A stretch of 8,936 nt of DNA from Candidatus Zixiibacteriota bacterium (GTDB lineage Bacteria; Zixibacteria; MSB-5A5; GN15; PGXB01): positions 1-8,936 of the forward strand of contig DAOWOO010000033.1 in the NCBI GenBank assembly GCA_030642025.1, written 5' to 3'. The position numbers and the translations under genes were made by a program. Under the pieces are notes generated by a model. That model made no database searches. It was not told the origin of the DNA and saw nothing but the letters and a program-made list of their open reading frames with translations. Shown here piece by piece: positions 1-5,265 of this stretch. Position 1 is the first letter of the stretch; each line of letters starts with the position of its first letter.

Positions 1-44
1 ACGGGACTGTCCTTTTTTATCCAAACAAAGACCGCCCCAGATTT

Positions 45-73
45 ATTCAGTCAGTCGATGAAGTAATTGTCAA
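45..73 (-). promoter_or_regulatory. Possible promoter downstream of rho
   Basis: Just after the rho stop, the minus strand has a perfect -35 hexamer TTGACA (68-73) and, 17 bases on, CTGAAT (45-50), which keeps only AAT of the -10 consensus. It could drive the gene beyond the left edge. The remaining bases to position 1 contain no start codon on the minus strand and no clear rho-gene terminator. Confidence 0.22.
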
Positions 74-81
74 TCGGGCGA

Positions 82-1350
82 TCAGTCCTTCATCGACTGC
101 AGGAATTTCTCGTTGTTCTTGGTCTTTCTCATACGGTCAAGCAAGAATTCCATAGCTTCGATAGGATTCATTTCGGCCAGGAATTTCCGCAGAATCCAGA
201 CCTTGGCCAGAACATCGGGTTCCAGGAGCAGTTCCTCCTTGCGTGTCGAACTGCGGTTGAGGTCCATGGCCGGGAAGATTCGGCGGTCTGAAAGACGTCG
301 ATCGAGTACCATCTCAAGGTTACCGGTACCTTTGAACTCCTCGAAAATTACCTCATCCATTCTCGATCCGGTTTCGATCAAAGCGGTGCCGATAATGGTC
401 AGTGATCCGCCCTCCTCGATATTCCGGGCCGCTCCGAAAAACCGTTTCGGTTTGTGGAGAGCGTTACTGTCAACACCGCCGGAGAGTATTTTGCCTGAGT
501 GCGGGACTACCGAGTTGTGGGCCCGGGCCAGACGGGTGATACTGTCGAGCAGGATAACCACATCATGCCTATGCTCAACCAGACGTTTGGCCTTTTCCAG
601 GACCATATTGGCTACCTGTACATGACGCTCGGCCTGTTCGTCAAAAGTAGATGATATCACTTCTCCCTTGACTGAACGGCGCATATCGGTAACCTCTTCC
701 GGACGTTCGTCAATCAGAAGCACCATCAGTTTTACATCCGGGTGATTGGTTGTAATCGAGTTGGCGATTTTTTGGAGAAAAATCGTTTTTCCGGCTTTGG
801 GGGGGGAAGTGATAAGAGCACGCTGCCCTTTGCCTATTGGAGTCATCAGGTCCATAATGCGGGTCGTCAGGTCATCGGCGTCGACTTCCATCGTATACTT
901 CTCATTCGGGTAAAGCGGGGTGAGATTGTCGAACGATATATTATGCTTGGCGATATCGGGATGTTCGAAATTGATCGCCTCAATTTTCAACAGGGCAAAA
1001 TAGCGTTCATTGTCTTTCGGCGGACGAACCTGTCCGGACAGAGTGTCACCGGTGCGCAGATCGAAACGTTTTATCTGCGATGGTGAAACATAGATATCAT
1101 CGGGGCCGGGCAGATAATTATAAGTGTGCGAGCGAAGGAAGCCGTATCCTTCTGAAAGAATCTCCAGAACACCCTCGGCGAAGATCATACCTTCCTGCCT
1201 GGCGGAGGTGGCTTCCATGATCTTATAAATCAATTCTGATTTTCTCAGGCCGGAAACACCGGGAATATCCTGTTTTTCGGCGATTTCCAGAAGCTCCGCT
1301 ATGGTCTTGGCTTTAAGCTCGGAGCTTTCCATTATAGCTGTTTTGGTCAT
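82..1350 (-). CDS. rho: Transcription termination factor Rho
   Basis: Rho is the hexameric RNA-dependent ATPase that ends transcription of unstructured, C-rich RNA. The 422-residue product is close to the E. coli length (419), with no N-terminal insertion. In order: a Rho N-terminal helical domain (about 11-48), the cold-shock-like primary RNA-binding domain with GYGFLRS (68-74) and DDIYVSPSQIKRF (84-96), Walker A SPPKAGKT (182-189), LLIDERPEEVTDMRR (211-225), Walker B VVILLDSITRLARA (264-277), the Q-loop LSGGVDSNALHKPKRFFGAAR (289-309) and the R-loop and C-terminal motifs TALIETGSRMDEVIFEEFKG (322-341). Residues around the bicyclomycin pocket look conserved. The ATG at 1348-1350 has AGAGAG 8 bases upstream. 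It is the last complete gene of the run; its TGA stop is at 82-84. Confidence 0.98.
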   Translation of the reverse strand: MTKTAIMESSELKAKTIAELLEIAEKQDIPGVSGLRKSELIYKIMEATSARQEGMIFAEGVLEILSEGYGFLRSHTYNYLPGPDDIYVSPSQIKRFDLRTGDTLSGQVRPPKDNERYFALLKIEAINFEHPDIAKHNISFDNLTPLYPNEKYTMEVDADDLTTRIMDLMTPIGKGQRALITSPPKAGKTIFLQKIANSITTNHPDVKLMVLLIDERPEEVTDMRRSVKGEVISSTFDEQAERHVQVANMVLEKAKRLVEHRHDVVILLDSITRLARAHNSVVPHSGKILSGGVDSNALHKPKRFFGAARNIEEGGSLTIIGTALIETGSRMDEVIFEEFKGTGNLEMVLDRRLSDRRIFPAMDLNRSSTRKEELLLEPDVLAKVWILRKFLAEMNPIEAMEFLLDRMRKTKNNEKFLQSMKD

Positions 1351-1402
1351 AGCATTATCTCTCTATTGATTAAAATGATTTTATTCAAATTGACGGGAGG
1401 AA

Positions 1403-1750
1403 TCAGCTTAATTTTTCTATCGGAGCATCGCCCCACAATTTCTCCAGGGCGTAGAACTCACGGGCTGAGTTCAGGAAGATATGAACCACAACATCGACAT
1501 AATCAAGCAGAACCCATGACCCTCCTTTGGTTCCTTCGCGATGCCAGGGTTTGATACCTTTGTCCAATAGACCCTCATCGACCGCCTCGGCAATTGCCCT
1601 TACATGCACATCCGCATCGCCACTGGCTATCACAAAATAGTCGCAAATATTGGATATACTCTTGATTTTCAGGATCCTAACGTCGTGACCCTTTTTACTG
1701 AGGGCAAGTTTGCCGGCAATACGGGCAATAGCAAGCGGTGTTTGTTTCAA
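1403..1750 (-). CDS. rsfS: Ribosomal silencing factor RsfS
   Basis: RsfS (RsfA, Iojap/DUF143 family) binds protein uL14 of the large ribosomal subunit and blocks joining with the small subunit when nutrients are short. The 115-residue length is normal. Family motifs are clear: KKGHDVRILKI (19-29), NICDYFVIASGDADVHVRAI (34-53), KPWHREG (67-73), SWVLLDYVDVVVHIF (78-92) and AREFYALEKLWGDAP (96-110). The start is a TTG at 1748-1750; no ATG exists in the frame. The nearest Shine-Dalgarno sequence, AGGAG, is 15 bases upstream, which suggests weak initiation or coupling to the LytR_C gene that ends 18 bases earlier. rho follows after 52 bases. Confidence 0.96.
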   Translation of the reverse strand: MKQTPLAIARIAGKLALSKKGHDVRILKIKSISNICDYFVIASGDADVHVRAIAEAVDEGLLDKGIKPWHREGTKGGSWVLLDYVDVVVHIFLNSAREFYALEKLWGDAPIEKLS

Positions 1751-1768
1751 ATTTTGTTTTATTTTCTC

Positions 1769-2275
1769 CTATTCGGTTGGTGTTTCCAGCAGCAGTTCAT
1801 AGTCTTCACCCAATACCAAGGTGACCGTAATACTACGATAATTGTTTTCTATCGGTTTGTAAACAAAATTCTCGCAATTCAAGCCGATTTGTTCGGCAAA
1901 AAGCCGGGCCGGCTTGAGGTCCTTTTCGCGTGAAATCATAAAGCTCTCTTTGATATTGTAAGAGTCAAAATCGCCCACTTCGATAATTTCCACCTCAAGC
2001 GGAAGCTTGACCAGTGAGGGAATCCTTTCGGCCGTTTTTGAAGCGATGCCGTTTAAACCGCAGCCGTTCAAAATCTGCAATCGAATTGTGTGCTCCGGCA
2101 TGTCTATAGTTTTTGAAAAGCCGTGGGTCACTCTTATGGCAAAGCTGGCGCCGTATATGAATACCAGGGTAAAAACGGCCACGATTGCCAGTTCCAGAAG
2201 TCTCGGGTTTTTGCGTGTCTGGCTTTTCCGTCGAGCGGATTTGGATGATTTTCTTGTGGTTTTCTTAAAAAACAT
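1769..2275 (-). CDS. Membrane-anchored LytR_C-domain protein
   Basis: This 168-residue product has a strongly basic cytoplasmic N-terminus (about 12 Lys/Arg in the first 25 residues), one transmembrane segment (about 27-48) and an external domain resembling the LytR_C family (the domain at the C-terminus of LytR/CpsA/Psr proteins). The family pattern is seen in IRLQILNGCGLNGIASKTAE (64-83), VEIIEVGDFDSYNIKESFMI (95-114), a conserved arginine and alanine-rich helix (116-130) and VTLVLGEDY (151-159). The catalytic LCP phosphotransferase domain is absent, so a wall-polymer transfer role should not be assumed. Such stand-alone proteins are often found just before rsfS, as here (18-base gap). I chose the ATG at 2273-2275; a GTG at 2284 would add three residues. 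Neither has a good ribosome-binding site. Function unknown, probably envelope-related. Confidence 0.82.
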   Translation of the reverse strand: MFFKKTTRKSSKSARRKSQTRKNPRLLELAIVAVFTLVFIYGASFAIRVTHGFSKTIDMPEHTIRLQILNGCGLNGIASKTAERIPSLVKLPLEVEIIEVGDFDSYNIKESFMISREKDLKPARLFAEQIGLNCENFVYKPIENNYRSITVTLVLGEDYELLLETPTE

Positions 2276-2318
2276 AATGATCACTGAGGATAATTATTGA
2301 GTCACATAATTCCATGAG

Positions 2319-2795
2319 TTAATATTGCCACCAGTAGGGGGACCGATAAAGATTGTCGGAGTAAAAACCGGGGCCTCCGTATAACGAATTGAATCCCACC
2401 GAGATATGAAAATTATCCGACGGACGATAGTCCAGCCTTGCACCCGGCAGAAAAATCGCATCGGCATTTTTGGTTCTGTCAAACAGACCGCCCGGATTAT
2501 GAGCGATACCGACTTTCATATTCAATGAAAGACTCGGTGTAATCTCATAGAAAATGTTTCCCGTATACATGCCGATTGATCCAGAACTTCCGGCACCGGA
2601 ATAAAAGGTCATAGAATATGAATGAGACCATTGCAGTCGTGAAAAGTCGATAAGCGAAAACGGCCTGTCAACCGGTCTAAGACCCAGATAGTCTTTTTTT
2701 ATTAAACCCAGTTCAGCCTTGTCGGTAAACTGTGCCACGGTGCTTGAAGCGGCAACCAAAAGAATCAGAGCAAATATAACTATGGTTTTTCTCAT
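2319..2795 (-). CDS. Small exported, probably outer-membrane beta-rich protein of unknown function
   Basis: I do not recognise a named family. The 158-residue product starts with a Sec-type signal peptide: basic MRK, a hydrophobic stretch (4-17) and a likely cleavage after TVA (19-21). The mature part has alternating polar and hydrophobic segments with many Ser, Gly and Tyr that look like short beta strands: HSYSMTFYSG (58-67), GSIGMYTGNIFYEI (72-85), LSLNMKVGIAHN (89-100), GARLDYRPS (118-126) and FHISVGFNSL (129-138). It ends in an aromatic tail, SPYWWQY, like outer-membrane barrels. No cysteine follows the signal, so it is not a lipoprotein. With five or so strands it would need to oligomerise or be a periplasmic beta sheet. 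It has its own promoter-like sequence and lies 43 bases before the LytR_C gene. Confidence 0.75.
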   Translation of the reverse strand: MRKTIVIFALILLVAASSTVAQFTDKAELGLIKKDYLGLRPVDRPFSLIDFSRLQWSHSYSMTFYSGAGSSGSIGMYTGNIFYEITPSLSLNMKVGIAHNPGGLFDRTKNADAIFLPGARLDYRPSDNFHISVGFNSLYGGPGFYSDNLYRSPYWWQY

Positions 2796-2799
2796 CGGT

Positions 2800-2805
2800 C
2801 CCCTC
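2800..2805 (-). promoter_or_regulatory. Ribosome-binding site that decides the start of the exported protein
   Basis: GAGGGG ends 4 bases before the ATG at 2793-2795, whereas an upstream in-frame ATG at 2805-2807 has nothing similar in front of it and itself overlaps this sequence. The downstream ATG also begins a normal signal peptide (MRKTIVIFAL). Confidence 0.65.
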
Positions 2806-2823
2806 ATATAGCAGGTTCTATTT

Positions 2824-2852
2824 TAAATACGAAGCAGGTGTTTCTTTGTCAA
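2824..2852 (-). promoter_or_regulatory. Sigma70-like promoter for the exported protein gene
   Basis: On the minus strand a perfect -35 hexamer TTGACA (2847-2852) is followed after exactly 17 bases by TATTTA (2824-2829), a weak three-of-six -10 match. Transcription would start near 2817, about 20 bases before the preferred start codon. The AT-rich gap of 134 bases behind the GlmU-like gene holds no clear GC-rich terminator; apart from this promoter I see only a small AT-only palindrome near 2873. Confidence 0.45.
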
Positions 2853-2929
2853 TTTAAAATATTACCCCAAAATAAGTTATTTAATCAGGCTTTTTTCTAT
2901 AAACTTAGACAATTCAAAAGTGATTCGGT

Positions 2930-3676
2930 TTATTTTTTCTTTTGCCTGATGGCCCTTTCAGCTTCTTTCAGTTGGTTTGCCGAATTAACTCCAATCGCTT
3001 CGGTAGGATCGGCAGCTTTCCAGACGGCGCAGGTTTTATTCCATCCCCGCAATATCCTTATTGTATCGGTAAGGTAGTACTCTTTCTGGACATTGTCATT
3101 CCCTATTTCGTGAAGGGCCCCGAAAAGATCCCTGCTGTTGAAACAAAAGGTCCCGGAATTTATTTCGGCAATTTTTCGTATTTCTTCATCGGCGTCTTTA
3201 TGTTCGACAATATCCAGCAGAATATCGCTATTATCTTTTCGAACGATGCGTCCGTAACCGGCCGGATCATCGAAAACCGCCGAGAGGCAGGTGGCCGAAG
3301 CCTTATTTCGATTATGAATCTCGAAAAGGTCCTTTACCGTTGCGGCCTTCAAAAACGGCGCATCACCGGCGGCGACAAGAATTGTCCCGTCAAAATTCTT
3401 CAGTATATCCTCAGCTATCAGGACGGCATGTCCGGTACCAAGCTGTTCTTTCTGCCAGACAAATTCCACGTCTGAATCGGACAACTCTTCAATAACCAGA
3501 TCACCCTTATAGCCGATGACCATAATGATCCGGTCGAATGGTACCGCCGAAAGGTTATTCAAAAGAAGCCGAATTATCGACACCCCATTTATCTTATGAA
3601 GAACCTTGGGCAGATCGGATTTCATACGTTTACCCTTGCCGGCCGCAAGGATAATTGCAGCAATTTTTTGATTCAT
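2930..3676 (-). CDS. GlmU-like nucleotidyltransferase, uridyltransferase domain only
   Basis: The 248-residue product resembles the N-terminal half of GlmU, which makes UDP-N-acetylglucosamine from UTP and GlcNAc-1-phosphate. Motifs in order: IILAAGKGKRM (8-18) and the lysine in LPKVLHKI (22-29); QKEQLGTGHAV (75-85); AAGDAPFL (102-109) with the metal-binding aspartate; AGYGRIVR (139-146); IVEHKDADEEIRKIAEINSG (156-175); KEYYLTD (198-204); and GVNSANQL (229-236). All UTP and sugar contacts recognisable from E. coli GlmU are kept. The reading frame stops at a lysine-rich tail where GlmU would begin its left-handed beta-helix acetyltransferase domain. The ATG at 3674-3676 fits the family start; an upstream TTG at 3721 would overlap panD. 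No good ribosome-binding site precedes it, consistent with coupling to panD. Another UDP- or dTDP-sugar pyrophosphorylase role is possible but less like the motifs. Confidence 0.85.
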   Translation of the reverse strand: MNQKIAAIILAAGKGKRMKSDLPKVLHKINGVSIIRLLLNNLSAVPFDRIIMVIGYKGDLVIEELSDSDVEFVWQKEQLGTGHAVLIAEDILKNFDGTILVAAGDAPFLKAATVKDLFEIHNRNKASATCLSAVFDDPAGYGRIVRKDNSDILLDIVEHKDADEEIRKIAEINSGTFCFNSRDLFGALHEIGNDNVQKEYYLTDTIRILRGWNKTCAVWKAADPTEAIGVNSANQLKEAERAIRQKKK

Positions 3677-3686
3677 ATTTTCGGAG

Positions 3687-4034
3687 TCAGATAATTTCGT
3701 TGTTCTGATTAACCTTGACAATCTTTGGAGTAATATCGCAAGCTTTCTCGTTTTCTATTAACCCATAGGAAATGATAATTATCAGGTCGCCTTTCTTGCC
3801 TTTATGAGCCGCGGCGCCGTTCAGGCAGATCACACCTGAGCCGGGCTCGCCTTTTATCACGTATGTCTCAAGTCTTTCACCGTTGGTTATATTGACAACG
3901 TGAACCTTTTCATATTCGACAACATCTGCGGCCTTCATCAGGTTTTCGTCAATAGTTATAGAACCCTGATAATCAAGGTTAGCCTCCGTAATGGTGGCCC
4001 GATGTATTTTCGATTTACATATCGATATCAGCAT
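3687..4034 (-). CDS. panD: Aspartate 1-decarboxylase
   Basis: PanD decarboxylates L-aspartate to beta-alanine for pantothenate and coenzyme A synthesis. It is made as a pro-enzyme that cleaves itself between Gly24 and Ser25, leaving a pyruvoyl group on the alpha chain. Read from the ATG at 4034, the 115-residue product places LDYQGS so that Gly24-Ser25 match the E. coli numbering exactly. Lys9, His11, Arg54 and Tyr58 (in TNGERLETY), Asn72 and the NGAAAH motif (72-77) are also in their known positions, so both cleavage and catalysis look intact. A promoter and a strong ribosome-binding site precede it. The GlmU-like gene starts 10 bases after the stop, so the two are probably co-transcribed. 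No panB, panC or PanZ-like gene is visible here. Confidence 0.97.
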   Translation of the reverse strand: MLISICKSKIHRATITEANLDYQGSITIDENLMKAADVVEYEKVHVVNITNGERLETYVIKGEPGSGVICLNGAAAHKGKKGDLIIIISYGLIENEKACDITPKIVKVNQNNEII

Positions 4035-4039
4035 GTCAG

Positions 4040-4047
4040 CCTCACCT
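4040..4047 (-). promoter_or_regulatory. Strong ribosome-binding site that fixes the panD start
   Basis: AGGTGAGG stands 5 bases before the ATG at 4032-4034. This supports that ATG over an in-frame upstream start at 4067, which would fall within the predicted -10 element and would move the conserved cleavage-site serine away from its usual position 25. Confidence 0.7.
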
Positions 4048-4066
4048 ATGTATATAACAGCGCCCA

Positions 4067-4094
4067 AATATAATTGTTTCCGCTAACTTGGCAA
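4067..4094 (-). promoter_or_regulatory. Sigma70-like promoter for panD
   Basis: On the minus strand, TTGCCA (4089-4094) matches five of six bases of the -35 consensus, and TATATT (4067-4072) matches five of six bases of the -10 consensus, with a 16-base spacer. Transcription would begin near 4060, giving a leader of about 25 bases that contains the panD ribosome-binding site. It sits in the largest gap of the window (147 bases), between the isomerase and panD, which supports a new transcription unit starting here. Confidence 0.55.
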
Positions 4095-4148
4095 GACAGA
4101 ATTCACCCCTTTTCATTTTTCCACAAAAAGAAATATATCAGAAATCCC

Positions 4149-4170
4149 GGCCGGTTTCGGGAAAACGGCC
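4149..4170 (-). terminator. GC-rich hairpin after the isomerase gene, possible transcript end
   Basis: Eleven bases after the pgi/pmi stop the transcript can fold GGCCG-TTT against AAA-C-CGGCC, an eight-pair stem with one bulged C and a short C-rich loop. The flanking AAAT and ATTT could extend it. A U-rich stretch (TTTCTTTTTG) follows only after about 15-20 bases, so it is not a textbook intrinsic terminator; read on the plus strand the hairpin is followed by a T-rich run, but no plus-strand gene ends here. It most probably marks the end of the obg-to-isomerase transcript or protects its 3' end. This assignment is inference. Confidence 0.35.
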
Positions 4171-4181
4171 AATTTTGTGTT

Positions 4182-5246
4182 TTATTTTACCAATTCGCTC
4201 TTGAGAAAATCAATTACTTCGACCGGCGTCGGGTCAATCTCGTTTAGGAGCGCCAGATAAAGCGAGGCGAAATCGCCCAATTGTATAAGCGAAAATATAC
4301 GGCCCAGTCTGAACTCGCCCAGTGAGTTGACATCAATTACCTCAACTCCAAGTTTTTCAAAAACCTGCCGGACAATTTCCATGCGGCGGGCAACCCGTTC
4401 ATGATCCTCGTTGTTTCTGAGATAAATGATAATAAGTTTATCTTTATAAGTCTCAATAACTTTCCAGCCAACCAGCTCATTGTGGTTGAACTCGGGAAAT
4501 TGGTTATTAAAAGCCAGACATTTGGCGTTTTCGCAAATTTGGCCTTTCCAGCGAGTACCGACAGCATCGGTAAACTCCGGGCCGGTATATATTATCGGGA
4601 TTTTGCCGTGCATCCGCTGGGCCAGTTTCTTGGCCGGGTTCTGATCGGCTTCAATCTCGGCGGCGTATTGCTGGCGATAATGCTTCAGGTTTTCAACCAG
4701 CCGGGAGATATCATTATCAACCGGACCGATAAAGCCGATTTTGGAAAGGAAATAAAGAAGCGGAATAAAAGAGAAGCCCAACGCCGCTCTAGGGGGATAT
4801 CCCTTGGGCAATGTGGCCAGCATCAGATTATTCTCACTGGCCATCTTCGCAACTTGTCCGCCTGAAGTGAAACAGGCAATTTTGGCTTTTCTGCTTAAGG
4901 CATCCTCAAATGCGGCCAGGGTTTCCTCGGTATTACCGGAATATGATGATATAATCACCAGGGAATTTTGATTGACAAAGGCCGGGAGGGCATAGTTGCG
5001 GCAGATATGGAAGGGGACGGGAACCTTATCGGCGATATACGAGCGCACCAGATCGCCGCCAATAGCCGAACCGCCCATGCCGACCACAATAATATGGGCA
5101 ATGTCATTGTAATATCCCGGATCCGGCTTCAGCGCGGCGCCTATTTTGGCGGCCTGTTCAACCTGATCGGGGAAGTTGTAAATTTTGTTATACATTCCCG
5201 ACGGATCGACCGCCTTTATCTTTTCAACTGTTTCGGTTGCAATCAT
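4182..5246 (-). CDS. Bifunctional phosphoglucose/phosphomannose isomerase
   Basis: This 354-residue cytoplasmic SIS-fold enzyme belongs to the PGI/PMI family, which interconverts fructose 6-phosphate with glucose 6-phosphate and mannose 6-phosphate. The phosphate-binding motifs are VVGMGGSAIGGD (54-65) and SSYSGNTEETL (100-110). PPRAALGF (151-158) carries the family arginine. ENAK (Glu239) and EFNHNE (His255) stand 16 residues apart, matching the catalytic glutamate and histidine I recall from the Pyrobaculum enzyme (Glu203, His219). The C-terminal lysines (349, 354) are candidates for the remaining active-site lysine. The chosen ATG at 5244-5246 has a GGGGAA sequence 7 bases upstream (5254-5259). 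A longer frame reaches back to 5390 but would overlap ptsI by 125 bases and adds sequence without family resemblance. Its place behind ptsI suggests linked sugar-phosphate metabolism. Dual specificity is inferred from the family. Confidence 0.93.
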   Translation of the reverse strand: MIATETVEKIKAVDPSGMYNKIYNFPDQVEQAAKIGAALKPDPGYYNDIAHIIVVGMGGSAIGGDLVRSYIADKVPVPFHICRNYALPAFVNQNSLVIISSYSGNTEETLAAFEDALSRKAKIACFTSGGQVAKMASENNLMLATLPKGYPPRAALGFSFIPLLYFLSKIGFIGPVDNDISRLVENLKHYRQQYAAEIEADQNPAKKLAQRMHGKIPIIYTGPEFTDAVGTRWKGQICENAKCLAFNNQFPEFNHNELVGWKVIETYKDKLIIIYLRNNEDHERVARRMEIVRQVFEKLGVEVIDVNSLGEFRLGRIFSLIQLGDFASLYLALLNEIDPTPVEVIDFLKSELVK

Positions 5247-5265
5247 GATACCGTTCCCCAGCAGG

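Noticed and set aside
113..625. Plus-strand 170-residue open frame inside rho
   Set aside because: It lies wholly opposite the highly conserved rho gene, is rich in Arg and Ser as expected of an antisense frame, and shows no family motif.
1351..1402. Possible rho promoter (TTGAAT, 17 bases, TAGAGA)
   Set aside because: The -10 match is poor, it overlaps the ribosome-binding site, and the start of transcription would fall almost on the ATG.
2942..3475. Plus-strand 177-residue open frame opposite the GlmU-like gene
   Set aside because: It mirrors the conserved nucleotidyltransferase frame and has no recognisable domain.
3677..3721. Possible 15-residue extension of the GlmU-like protein from a TTG
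   Set aside because: The family begins a few residues before the LAAGKGKRM motif, which the ATG at 3676 provides; the extension overlaps panD.
4401..4865. Plus-strand 154-residue open frame opposite the isomerase gene
   Set aside because: It is antisense to catalytic motifs of the isomerase, has no convincing ribosome-binding site or family resemblance, and no plus-strand gene occurs anywhere else.
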